Source: Chrysoperla carnea (taxonomy: Eukaryota; Arthropoda; Insecta; Neuroptera; Chrysopidae). Taken from it: a stretch of DNA of 64,000 nt. This document shows positions 25,383-37,118 of the stretch, piece after piece. The position numbers and the translations under genes are program-made. The first letter of the stretch is position 1. Each line of letters opens with the position of its first letter. Below the pieces are notes generated by a model. That model was given only the letters and a program-made list of their open reading frames with translations. It was not told where the DNA came from and ran no database searches. The stretch spans positions 129,167,960 to 129,231,959 of the forward strand of contig NC_058337.1 of the NCBI RefSeq assembly GCF_905475395.1, in the 5' to 3' direction.

Positions 25383-26400
25383 TTTGAAACAGAAAGAGTT
25401 TAAAACTTAAACTTATACAAGTTGTGCTGTAAATAAATATGAACTAACACTTCAAACAGAAAAGCGAAAGAAAAAAAGAAAGAAAAATTCTTTTGTATTA
25501 TAGTTTTTCACTAACGCATATTATAATCATTCAACTGAACTCAAATTTATTTTTTATGCTATGCCATCATGTTTTACGTACCTACGTATTTTATTTTGTG
25601 TCTGTCTGTAAGCACAGTGGCTTTACAATTTTATTTATAATAATATTTCTCTTTATTTTTTCTTTTTTTGAAAATAAGTTTGGATATTATCGTAATAATG
25701 TGTCTACTGGATGATTCATCAACGCTGAATCTCCCAAAAACTATGTTATTTTATGACAATTATCTTACGACCAAGCTCCCCTGCTGTTTGATTTATGTGT
25801 TTATTTTTTTTACGTAAGGCTGATCGGACATTAAGGCAATTTATGGATAAAATTCTTAATCTTTCTCTTTGTTAATTTTTGTCAGGCGAGCGAAGCGAGC
25901 CTCTACTAGGTTAAAATGTAACTTTTTGGTGGTAAACTTTACAAAAAAAATACAAAAGATTTAGACATGAAATGAAATGTTGTAGTTCCATATTTATGTC
26001 TAGACGTGTTATCAATTATTATTTTTAGAAAAAATTTTATAAATAATAAATAATAAAAAACAACAGTATTTTTTTTTATTCCATGTATGTATACAATCTA
26101 TATATATGCAGAGACAGTGGCACCATCTGTGAGCTACATCTAATACTAATATATAATTGGCTACATTTAATATTAATTTTAATTGAGTGGCCATCTGTAG
26201 ATTCTTTCAAGTATTAAAAAACTTCATAATGAAAAATAAAAAAAAACGTGATAACAAAACATAAACAATTAATTTTTGCAGTTCTACAGTAGAATAACTA
26301 AAAAAATTAAGTGATATTAATACAAGTAATGAAAAAATTTTAATTATAGTTATTATAATTTTAAAGTTATTTATTAATTAATTGTAATTTTAGCAATAAA
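25383..26400. other. Non-coding stretch
   Basis: No gene. A 17-base palindrome GGCGAGCGAAGCGAGCC occurs at about 25886, next to CTCTACTAGGTTAAA, which may be the edge of a dispersed repeat. No partner was found in the window. Confidence 0.45.
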
Positions 26401-26718
26401 ATGCCACGACTTCGTACGTTGACGGATCGTAAAGAGCGTGATCATCGGAAACGACGAAAACAAGATCAAGAAGAATTATATCTTTACCAAGATGATATTC
26501 ATTTTAAAATGTATGCAGAAAATTTTGCTCAAAAGAATTTGAAATTTGAAGTATGTAATGTATGTCATCGTCGTTGGTTTGATTTACAAATTAATAAAGA
26601 TGGGTTTTGTTGTATTTGTCATAAATTTAAAATCAAAAATGAATTGAATACTTTCACAGCGGATAATAACATGGATCCTGGTTTACAACCTGATGTTTTA
26701 AAGAAATTAATTTGTTGA
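26401..26718 (+). pseudogene. Helitron-type helicase-like protein, N-terminal remnant
   Basis: This is an intact 105-residue frame with an ATG in AATAAAATGCC context. The N-terminus is strongly basic (residues 1-22, RKERDHRKRRKQ). Two CxxC pairs follow (CNVCHRRWFD at about 52-61 and CCICHK at about 70-75), then NNMDPGLQPDVLKKL near the C-terminus. Helitron-encoded proteins of animals typically have CxVCxRxWF followed by a CxxC and N-MDPG-x-QP-x-L, after which a much longer helicase-like protein continues; this comparison is from memory. Here a stop follows at once and no Rep or helicase part is seen, so it is either a truncated remnant or a separate first exon. It may be a relic of the machinery that moved the family-1 elements, but that link is inference. 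Confidence 0.65.
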
Positions 26719-27099
26719 GGAACAATTAAATTAAAAATATTTGTCAGTAATTGAAGTATAATTTTATTTTAGAATTATCTATATTATATGATACCATTCG
26801 CGAGCCATTACAAAGTTATACTTTTAGCTAGTTATAATAATAATTTTTTTTTTTAAATGTTGAATGTCAGAGCTTGCATTAGTACATTTAATTAGAAAAG
26901 TTTAAAAAACCAATTGAATTATGGCGGCATTTCGGTGGCGATTTGTTTTGATTTTCGAAAATTTTTAAAAGTAATACCTAGACTTTTTTTTGTTTTTCGA
27001 AATTCCCTCACAAAGTTGAAGCTACCTCTAAGTTTTCAACTGCTTATCTTTTATGATTTTAGAGAAAATAAACGTCAAAATTTTGTCCTAATTTTCTTT

Positions 27100-27468
27100 C
27101 TCACGGGTAAACAAACAGTAATGTTTACAAAACAATATTTCAAACAAAAGTTGTTAATTATTTTATAAGGAACATTTTTTACCACTAAACTTATGTTGTA
27201 TCCCCAACGGTTTACAACATGGACCCAACGAACCCGAGTATTTGATCTATATTGCTCATTTTATAAACTTAAACTCACTTTTTACATCCTGATCACGCTA
27301 TAAAAATTTCAGCTTGATATTTCTTTCTATTTTTTAATTTTCGTGTACACGAATGAACAGTCGGACACCTATACCAAAATTATGTTCGTAACATCAATAT
27401 TTTTAAGCGTTACAAACTGGAAACTAAACTTATTATACCTTTATATATATTTCATGTATACAGGGTAT
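27100..27468 (+). mobile_element. Family-1 element, copy E (5'-truncated, degraded)
   Basis: The copy starts at CTCACGGGTAAACA, just before the GTAAAC...GTTTAC hairpin, and retains the core and a weak terminal palindrome (27434-27468). The microsatellite has collapsed to a single GTCGGACA. It is the most degraded recognisable copy in the window. Confidence 0.75.
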
Positions 27469-27589
27469 GAAAAGTTCTACTTTTATAAATTAAATCTCGT
27501 ATATTCGAGTTTTGTAAAAATCTTTGAAAAAAAGAACAAAAATGAACGAAAATTTTGATCTGCGAAAACGGCCAAAGTCAAAAGATAAT

Positions 27590-28234
27590 TATACCATGTA
27601 TATATGAAATATACATAGTATTATAAGTTTAGTCCCAAGTTTGTAACGCCTAAAAATATTGATGCTACAAAAAAAAAATTGGTATAGGTGTTCATAAAAT
27701 CACCTAATTAATCCATTTCCGGTTGTCCGTCCGTCCGTCCGTCCGTCTGTGGACACGATTACTCAAAAACGAAAAGAGATATCAAGCTGAAATTTTTACA
27801 GCGTGCTTAGGACGTAAAAAGTGAGGTCAAGTTCGTAAATGAGCAACATGGGTCAATTGGGTCATGGGTCCGTAGTACCCATCTTGTAAACCGTTAGAGA
27901 TAGAACAAAAGTTTAAATGTAAAAAATGTTGCTTATAAAAAAATATAAAACTTTTGTTTGAAACATTTTTTTGTAAACATCACTGTTTACCCACGAGGGC
28001 GTTAATTAGGTGCAAATTTTATAGTATGTATTAATATAGGAATATCAAAGTGAATATCTTTTGTTATTTACGTGACGTCAAAAAAACAAACGAATGCGCA
28101 TCAACACTTGCGCATTATATGAGAATATCAGTTAAATATGTCAGATATGAATGAATGTGAAATGTGAGTTATCAACACTGTCTATACATGGTATTTCAAC
28201 AAATAACTCAGTCAATTGTTTGTTTTTACTTGTT
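27590..28234 (-). mobile_element. Family-1 element, copy F (full length, long subtype)
   Basis: This minus-strand copy faces copy E tail to tail, with about 120 bp between them. It has a clean GTCC x5 run at about 27726-27745. It also has an insertion with GTGACGTCAAAAAAACAAAC near 28070, shared with the copy at 50047, which defines a longer subtype. Confidence 0.88.
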
Positions 28235-29329
28235 ATTTATTATTTTTAGTAATTAAATAGTTGCATAAATCCGAATACTAATAATGTTAGATTCATTCCA
28301 TTTGAACAGAAATAAAAATTTAGAGAGTAGGTACTGAAAAAATTTCAGTGTACTATCCGATCAAAACCTTAACATTTGTATGCTTATGGGAACTTTTGCT
28401 AAATTTTAGATGTTGGAATATTTTCAAATTTTGAATAAATTTTTAATCTTTTATTATAAAAAATTTTAATGGGATTTTTCAAAATGTCTCATAACTCAAA
28501 ATATATATTTTTTACCATGTAATAATTACATCGAAAATATTTATTGAATCTTGCCTTTAAAAATGTATAATACTATATAATATTCATGTGTATTTTATGG
28601 CAGATGGAAAATAGATTTTCTTTGATATGTTTCGTGAAAATTTTATGCCTGTTGGCACCGTTGTAACCTTTCATTGTGTTCAAGAAAGATGTACGAATAA
28701 TGTATCTTTTTTGAATTGAAATAAGATATGCTTACTTATGTAGTTGGAAAGTTTATACACTGTACTATGTTAAAATATTAGGATTGAAAGTTTATTCAAA
28801 GAAACAGAATATGTTATCAAACTCATACTTATAGAGCAAGGAGTGAGGGAAATACGGTAGAAAATACTTGGCCGAGTTGGGAAAATTTTTTTAAAAAAAG
28901 TTTTATAAGTCTTTAATGTTTAATGCGTACAATTAATTATGGTAGAATGGAGCATGATACTAAATGGGAGCATGATATTTAAAATTACTAATTTCATAAA
29001 GGTATCCCTCAGAAAAATTCAAGCCAAACACTACCAACTTTTAGTCACAGAGTTTGATGAATCTGCCAATATAAAGTAATTTTGACCCAATAAGTACAGA
29101 TAGATTCGGCAAAAAATTTGCAGGATGCTGTTTGAATCATGCTCTTGAACGTAAAAGTGCAGGTCGCCAGTGGATAGCCCTTTAGGATATTGTTTAAACG
29201 ATTTTTTTTTAAACAAATAAGTAATATTGGATGAATTGCTTCGAATTTTATCATGTAATTGGGGTCAAAATTTACGAAAAGTTCTTAGACATTTTTTTCT
29301 AAGACATTTAGTTCTCAAATAAAAAACGC
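28235..29329. other. Non-coding stretch
   Basis: No gene or recognised repeat. The small overlapping minus-strand frames near 29031-29254 have no sign of coding. Confidence 0.45.
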
Positions 29330-31297
29330 ATAAAATTAAAAAAAATTCGATTTTTGCGATTTTCATCCCTCAAAAAGTTTATGAAAAATCATGATTTTTA
29401 ATATGTATAGAATTTTTTTTTGTAGTTGAAAACTTACTCAACGGAATTCCACAAAATTTTTGGTCTGGTTTCATTTTAAGTGCTTGATTTGTATTTGTTA
29501 AGAGAACGCGCGAGAAACCACTCAAAAATAACGATTGACTGTTCTATACTTGCTAGAAAGATGGGATTTTCACCAATCGACACAAATTGAAACCAAATTA
29601 ACAGGAAAGTTCGACAAATTTTAGTTTTCACAACGCAATCATGCGAGAATTTGGGAAAAGCTAAGACCTAATTGACCTTTGTTTCTCATTCACGAACTCA
29701 TCTTCACTTCTATTCTGAGCACGTTATAAAAATATCTGCTTGATATCTTTTTTCCTTTTTGAGTCGGACGGGCACAAAACTCTTTGAGTTTGGACGGACA
29801 GAAAACCGGAAATGAACTAATTATTTGACTTTATAAACATTTAATTAAGAATTTTGTTACTTGCATCAATATTTTTAAGCGTTATGAACTTAAGACGAAA
29901 CTTAGTATACCTTGATATATATTTCATAAATACACGGTATAAAAATACCGGCCTAATCATCAAATAAGAGCCTCAATCTTGAAAAACATAGTTAAATTGT
30001 TTTTTTGATATTATTTTTAATATTTTCAAAATAATGTGCTTTAGATTTAGAGCACAAATTTCCTCCCACGCCTTCCTACAAGAATTTAGTTTAAGCTGAT
30101 ATTCAATTATATTCTGCTATAGATATTTTTACTATTAAACTTTATATATCATGTGAGAGATATATAAATATCTATTTATTAACGATGATCATATAGAAAA
30201 ACGGATGTGGAAAATCAGTATCACAGCATTGCAGCAGCAGCAAGCTTTAAGATATCTGGCTGGTACATAAGTATTACTCAGGCAACAATATAAACAACAT
30301 TGAATACCGTTGCCATATCATTCATACATATTTATTCTTGTTGCTCTTTTGTGTGTTCATCTATATATGTGAGATATAGAACACTCAATTCTTGAGTATC
30401 ATGGCAAATAATTGTATAGGTTATGCCATAAAAATTGATCCTCGTTTCCTTAAGGCTCTCGAATAAGAGCGTGATACTTTTCTGCCATAGTTTAGATATT
30501 TCATAGCGCGCAATAATTCTTTATTGTGATTGCTTGGCGAATTAAAATTATTTATCACAAATTAAACGAGAAAAAATATTGCTGATACAAAAAGCGAACT
30601 CATACAGTGGCGTAGCATAGGGTTAGGGACAGTAATGCTCCAGGGCCTCGAAGCCCAGAGAACTTCCTAAGCATTGAAATGAAAGTGGTAGTCAGCTCCC
30701 AAAGCTAGCAAACCTAGAGCTTGCTCACAACTCGAGTGAGTATGTTTTTCAAGCTTGAGGCTCTTATTTGACGATTAGACCGGTATTTTTATACCTTGTA
30801 TGTATGAAATATATATCAAGGTATACTAAGTTTCGTCTTAAGTTCATAGCGCTTAAAAATATTGATGCAACTAACAAAATTTTTACTTTAATGTTTATAA
30901 AGTCACCTAATTAGTCCATTTCCGGTTTTCTGTCCGTCCGACTCAAAAAGGAAAAAAGATATCAAGCAGATATTTTTATAACGTGCTCAGAATAGAAGTG
31001 AGGACGAGTTCGTGAATGAGAAACAAAGGTCAATTAGGTCATAGGTTTTCCCAAATTTACGTGTGATTGCGTTGTGAAAACTGCAATTTTTCGAACTTTC
31101 TTGTTAATTTGGTTTCAATTTGAGTCGATTGGTGAAAATCCCATCTTTCTAGCAAGTGTAGAACAGTCAATCGTTATTTTTGAGTGGTTTCTCGCGCGGT
31201 CTCTTAACAATTACTAATCAAGCAGTTAAAATGAAACCAGACCAAATAAACTTTTTGAGTGATGAAAATTGTAAAAATCGATTTTTTTTTATTTAGT
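29330..31297. mobile_element. 2-kb foldback element built from inverted family-1-like copies
   Basis: The left arm 29330-29988 and right arm 30744-31297 are reverse complements. The left arm has about 80 extra bases near 29385-29460. Each arm contains a diverged family-1 copy: the core with CACGAACTC, one GTCGGACGG run, TCAATATTTTTAAGCGTTAT, and a TATACCTTGATATATATTTC palindrome. The inner ends read TTGAAAAACATAG and GTTTTTCAAGC. The spacer of about 755 bp (29989-30743) has no gene. It does contain CAGTGGCGTAGC at 30605, which looks like a hAT terminus. Confidence 0.85.
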
Positions 31298-32469
31298 TAA
31301 AGAGAATATCTTATTATGAACTGATATTGATTTAAATTTTGGTAGAAAACAAGGCGGTATCAAACTTGAATTTTAGTGAAATTATCGACGAAATTGTAAA
31401 AAATTAAAACCTGCAAGAGATTGTGAATCTGGCTGGGAGTTTTGTTGAAGTGAGTGCCTGTTTTTTCTTTATTTGCCGGGGCCCTTGTCAACTCATAGTG
31501 CCAGTCTTTTATTCGGGGATCTCTACTCTTTACTAAAATGGTACTAAGTACTCTAAAATGTTGGTTTATTATTGGGAAAGTCACCACATGGAATTACCAT
31601 TTAAAAAAGGACTGCTTTCATAACAGTTTTAACAGTTCAATCAAACATTTGAACAATATTGCTATAAGTTACTATGATTTCTTATCAATTCATTTTCCAA
31701 CGATTACCGAAATCTATTTTACGCTTATTATCGTATTTCTATTTTAAACTACCAAAATTCTTGTAAATTGGGTGCCACTTGGAAAGTTATAGATCACACG
31801 CGCAAGTTACATTCGAGTGGATATGGAGTGAATATCTCCACTCGTATACATACAAGTGAAGTTAAGAAAAGTTTTTAAAATTTCTCAGACTGGAGAAATG
31901 GACTTCTGGACTTCCTTGCAACACTTCGTTTCGGTTCGGTAGGAAGAGAGGAGCACCCAGATTTCAATGCCAATATTCTTTTTGACAATCCCTGAATCAA
32001 TTTTGAGATTTGAATGAAAGGTTTTTAATCAATGAACTTTTTGAGCTTTGAGTGGCTCAATTATATCGGAACACATTGTAACTCTATTCTATATATGATA
32101 GTAAAATAGTAAGGTAGTTGATATCAACCAAGCGTGATATGCTTATGAAATGATGTTATAATAACACCACACTGACTGCCTCCAAGATTGTTGAAATACT
32201 GTGCGCGTAGCATAAGCGTAGGTGTAGCACACAAACAGGGTGTTTAAAAAGTTCAAGATCTCTTCTCCGGAATTTTAATTATTAATGATTGGAAAAAAAA
32301 TTACCAAGACAAAATTTGTCAAGGATTTTGCTCAAACAATTTCTGGTAATTTTAGAAGGGGTTGCACGATTTTTTAAATAAGTATATGACTTCAAATGTA
32401 GGCATATTTAACATAGATAGATGATATGTTTTCACAGATTTCTCCAAAACTAATCGAAAGAAATAAAAA
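31298..32469. other. Non-coding stretch
   Basis: No gene. CAGGGTGTTTAAAAAGTTC at about 32237, followed by a block with AATGATTGGAAAAAAAATTA, has related copies near 33470 and 61062. It probably marks an old dispersed transposon end. Confidence 0.45.
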
Positions 32470-33027
32470 AACAAGTGAAAACAAACAATTGACTGAGTTA
32501 ATTGTTGAAATACCATGTATAGCCAGTGTTAATTTCTTTATCACATTACACATACAAACATGTGACACGTACATAACCGATAATCAAGTACAGTACATAT
32601 TATGAAATTTCCGCCTAATTGGCGCCTTCACGGGTAAACAGTGATGTTTACGAAAAAATGTTTCAAACAAAAGTTGTTTAATTTTTGATAAGGAACATTT
32701 TTATATTTAAACTTTTGTTCTATCTCTAACGGTTTACAAGATGGGTCCTACGGACCCACGACCCAACTGACCTATGATGCTCCTTTACGAACTTGACCTC
32801 ACTTTTTACGTCCTGAGTACGCTGTAAAAGTTTCAGCTTGATATCTTTTTTCGTTTTTGAGTTATCGTGTCCACAGACGGACGGACGGACGGACAACCGG
32901 AAATGGACTAATTAGGTGATTTAGTTAACACCTATGACAAAATTTTTTTCCTAGCATCATTATTTTTAAGCGTTACAAACTTGGGACTAAACTTAATATA
33001 CTATGTATATTTCATATACATGGTATA
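32470..33027 (+). mobile_element. Family-1 GTCY/hairpin element, copy H (reference full-length copy)
   Basis: This is the cleanest complete copy, 558 bp. In order it has AACAAGTGAAAACAAACAAT, palindrome CAATT-GACTGAGTT-AATTG (32486-32504), subterminal ATACCATGTATA (about 32510-32521), hairpin GTAAAC-AGTGAT-GTTTAC (32634-32651), hairpin TGGGTCC-TAC-GGACCCA (32742-32758), a GACG run (32875-32892) and the terminal palindrome (32997-33027) containing TATACATGGTAT. The 5' ATACCATGTATA is the inverted match of that 3' end. There is no ORF. This combination matches the described architecture of non-autonomous Helentrons (HINE/DINE-1), and the class assignment is inference. Confidence 0.9.
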
Positions 33028-34959
33028 AAAAGAAACTATTTAAATTAAAATTAAGACCTTAATAAATGATTGGAAACAATAAACACTCGTTGCGCTCGAC
33101 TAATTAAGGATGTATGAGCATGTCATGATCAATGACGAATTTTGCCGATTCATTTTGGATTTTAGAGAAGGTGTACGATCGTGATTTAAACACCTGGTGT
33201 AAACACTTTACTCTTCACATACAGTCAGAAACAGATGATGATAGCTCAGTACTTACTTTACCATTTTTCATATAGAAATTTTCTTCCTTTGGTTATTTTT
33301 ATTTTTTGTTACGGAAAACATACATCTTCGTATATACCAACAAACATCGCTATTTACTTCACATATGGCGGCAATATAGAATCATTTAGGATTAGGAAGT
33401 GTATGACTTTTTGAAAAATTTTGCATGTATTACAATTTTTATGTGAAATTAATGATATTTATTATACAGAGTGTTCAAATAGTTCGAAACCTTCCATGAA
33501 TTTTCGAAAATACTCACTGAAAAAAAATTGACCAAACAAAAAAAGTAAAAAACGAAACCTATTGTAATCGACAAAGGAGTAAATTTTAACTTTATCGAAA
33601 TTTATGATTTTCAATATACAGAAAACAATTATAAAAGACAGAAGGTTTAAATTTTGTTGGTAGCTTCAAAGGGGGGATATTGGTTCTTTTGATTCTCAGA
33701 TACATTTTGACTCGTTCCGATAGCATATGTTGATCCAAATTGAGTTTCCTACCAACAATTTTTTTTAACACACAAAATTTAATATTTCTTTATTATATTT
33801 AAAAAAATGATGTCAACCAAATGACCGTCTCTGGATCCCCTGCAGCAGTTTATTCACTCGAAATAATTTTCTATAACTTTTGCAGGTTTTGGGAAATTAT
33901 TTCAGCTATAATGGCGTATTCGAGTCTCGAATTTTTGCACAATGATGCGAATTATTCGCCCACTAAGATGATTATATTAACCATAATATTCCCAAAAAAG
34001 TCCATACACAATTCTTACCGAATTGATATTTCTATAGAACAAGTAAACAATTTTAGCGTTGAGCGTTAGTTTAACGAATTTGGATCGGAAGGGAATCAAA
34101 GTTTATTAGAGAAAAAAATTCTTATACGTTAAAATTTGTTTCAAAACATATGGATTTTCCAAAAAATAACTCTATAAATAAATAGCTGGGTGCCTTGATC
34201 CCTTCTGTCCTTTTGTATCAGCTTATACAGCAATAAAAAAAATTTTGATTTTATATTTTTAATAGAAATGTTATCCATTTTACCGTGAGGTAATTTGGCG
34301 CCAAATTTTTTTAACAATGGTAAAATTAAAGGTATTATAGATAAAGGTTAGGCTAGGTATTACAATTTTAAAAATGTTTAATATTTGATATTGGAGTACC
34401 AAAAAATCTGTTCTAATTTTTTTTAGGACTTTTTATTGCATATTCAAAATTAGATTAACTGATACCTCTTTTATAATCCAAAATTTTTTATTATTCAAAT
34501 AGAAATGGGTTTTACCCAAATGTCCATCGATTATAAAATCTAACAAGATACGTCGATAGATTATAAAAATTTATTAAAATAACTTTAGAAGATTAAGTCA
34601 AAATATTTTTTTATTATGGTGAAATTTACAGAATTGGATTAAAGTTTATTGCAGTTTTGTTTTTATACTTACCTCAGTCCAGGTGTTTGCTAAAAGGTTT
34701 AATCTGCAGATTCAGATAGCCTGTCCCTAATTGGTCAAAAGTTATTTTAGCAGTTATCTGGAGGGCGTTATTAAATATTCGTCTACAGAAATTTCAGTAT
34801 AAATTAATTCCGTTGTTGCTTTTTTAATTCAGTATATTCTTACCTCGGAAAGTTAACAAGTTAATTAGTGAATTAAATTTACAGACAGTGTTCTTTTCTA
34901 ACTGAAGAAAATTTAAAATTAGCTAAATAGTATTGTAAACTAAAAAAGTGAAGTGAACT
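33028..34959. other. Non-coding stretch with small repeat fragments
   Basis: No gene. An end fragment of the 18757 foldback family (TTAAGGATGTATGAGCA) lies at about 33106, and a CAGAGTGTTCAAATAGTTC block at about 33468. The open frame at 33821-34069 has no recognisable domain. Confidence 0.45.
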
Positions 34960-35120
34960 ATTTAAAAAAGTGGGACTTCAACAGTTTGATTTTAAAATCG
35001 TTGTTAAAGGCGCAAAAACAATGTGCCACTGTTTATAAATTACAATCAGTGGCAAAATATATTGATAATAAATTTTATGTACAATAATCGACACCATATT
35101 CATTATCTATATGTTTTCGT

Positions 35121-35176
35121 ACTAATTGAGGTTTATCTTTCCGTTCAAGTGTATTGTATTCTTCGACGGTTGGATA
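35121..35176 (-). pseudogene. EcKinase last-exon fragment (YPTVEEYN...KPQL)
   Basis: On the minus strand this codes YPTVEEYNTLERKDKPQLV, against YPTVEEYNKLERKDKPQLV in the intact gene at 38562-40582. It abuts directly an oppositely oriented module coding the next residues (KPQLVAKHID, plus strand). The exon piece therefore ends at an inversion point. It is non-functional. Confidence 0.8.
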
Positions 35177-36665
35177 AACCACAGTTAGTTGCCAAGCATA
35201 TTGATTGTAAATTTTATGTTTAATCTCCTATTCCGTTTTATAATTTTTGATAAGAAGTATAAAAAAAGCTCAAAAGGTGGTGCTTTTAGTAGCTTGATTT
35301 TAAAATTGTTGTTAAAAGCACTTCAATTTTGGATGCAATCTTAAACTTTTTAAGCAAAATTTTTTGCAACTATTTACAAATCACAATTAGTTGCAAAATA
35401 TTTTGTTTGTAGATTTTATGCTTAGTCGCCGATTTTTTACTTATTAACATTAAAGAAACACGCATTTAAATGATTTTGATTTCTTGGTTTTCAACTTTTT
35501 AAAAAATTTGGCATTGGATGCTGAATACACTTGGTTTTGTAAATGAATGATCAAGTTTGTTCAGAATTGAATACCAAATTTGACACTTTGTAGCTTTAAC
35601 TATATATTCAATATAGCTATAAGTTAAAATTTTATGACTTGTGAAAAGCATTTTTCTAATACGAAGTGCAAGCTTTGATTCCAAGAACAGTAATATGCGT
35701 TTCATGTAGTTGAGTGCCTTGGTCATGCTTTTTTTTTTTGTTTCGCTCGGTATGTAATACTTGCTGTCTACCCGAAACAGAGACTAGCTGCAACTGAAAA
35801 GATCTATTGTGTTAAAAAAATGGATGAAATTTGTCATAAAGTATTTGCTTGATTTCGATAAAACAAGATACATCATACTTTTTGCTTTTTCTATTTGTTT
35901 TAATTTTTACTTGTTTAACTTTTAACTAATAAAAAGTAAAAAGTTGTACCTGTGTTTTTGTCTATGGTATCGTATCTCTTAAACCGATAAACTGATGTTC
36001 ACTTTGTTTGTTTGAAAAATAATTTGATCGAAAATACCCTTAGTTAGTTATGTTTCAAGAAAATGTGCTCAGTCGTTTAATGGCTATCAACTCTTTTGCG
36101 TCTTTTGTGGTCGTTGGTAAGAGATATGCCCAATTTCCACAGAGAAAAGCGGTGATGATCTTCAAACGTCTGCGCAGATTTTCTTAAAACATATTTAAGG
36201 GCACTCTCAATCAAATTACTGTTCGGGCAAACCAAAAATGAAAATTGGCTCATCTGTTTCGGAGCTATGAAGGCAGATAGAAATAATGACTAATTGATTT
36301 GGTCGATTTTGGATTTAAAAAAAAAAATGAAAAAATAATGTTATTCAGAAATTATTTATTCTTATTTTCAATTGAAAAAAATTAATTACATAAAAAATAT
36401 TAAAATTATAGAGACAAAAGTCATACAAAGTAATTAAAAGGAAACGTTTGAAATATTAAAAAGAAAAAATTATAAATTTTGTCATAAAAATGCATTTTTA
36501 AGACAATGAAAAAATTATACGAAATAAACACATTTTACACATTTACAATACGCAAGGTTTGGTGACTGGTAAAAAAAAAATTATCTTACAGTTTATGAAA
36601 CATTTTCAAGAAGAACTTCCATTAAACGGCGCACATAAAATTCATTATCGATATGTTGAGCCACT
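35177..36665. repeat. Segmental duplication, copy 1
   Basis: It corresponds to 37119-38640, with an offset of 1942 at the left and 1969 at the right. The main indel is about 30 bp, extra in copy 2 near 38470. Sequence over the whole length is near-identical by eye. It includes the kinase 3' end and downstream DNA, plus a family-2-like segment (ACCGATAAACTGATGTTCAC, about 35990). Confidence 0.9.
36593..36665 (-). pseudogene. EcKinase C-terminal fragment with stop
   Basis: This minus-strand fragment codes the last 22-23 residues of the kinase, including HIDNEFYVRRLMEVLLENVS and the stop. It differs from the intact gene at few positions (V for L in FYLRR). It is the end of the upstream copy of the segmental duplication. 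It breaks off at GAGCCACTG, where an inverted partial copy starts (36676-36717), making a local palindrome. Confidence 0.85.
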
Positions 36666-37118
36666 GTTTATAAAATACAATCAGTGGCAAAATATATTGA
36701 TAATAAATTTCATGTACAATGACCGAAACCATATTTAAAATTTTTGATAGAAGATTTTGAATAATATAAAAAAAGTTGCTTTGAATAGATTAGTTTTAAA
36801 GTTGCTTTGAACAATACATTTTGGATGTCTAAAATAAACTTTATAATCATTATGTTTGGATAGAATATTGACAAACCACAGTTAATTGTCAAGCATATCA
36901 ATTGTAAATTTTATTTGTAATCGAGAATTCCGCTTTAGAATTTTTGATTAGTGGTAAAAATTATTCAAAAGGTTGCCGATTTCTGATGTAAAGATATAAA
37001 GACAATTCAAAAGGAGGTGCTTTCAATGGCTTGATTTTGAAATTGTTGTTAAAAGCACTTTAATTTTGGATGCAATCTAAAGAAAACTTTTTAATCAATA
37101 TGCTTGCCAACTATTTAC

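Noticed and set aside
27100..28234. CRISPR-like or bacterial repeat system in the repeated hairpins
   Set aside because: Copies are dispersed single units hundreds to thousands of bases apart with no spacer array, in an intron-bearing genome.
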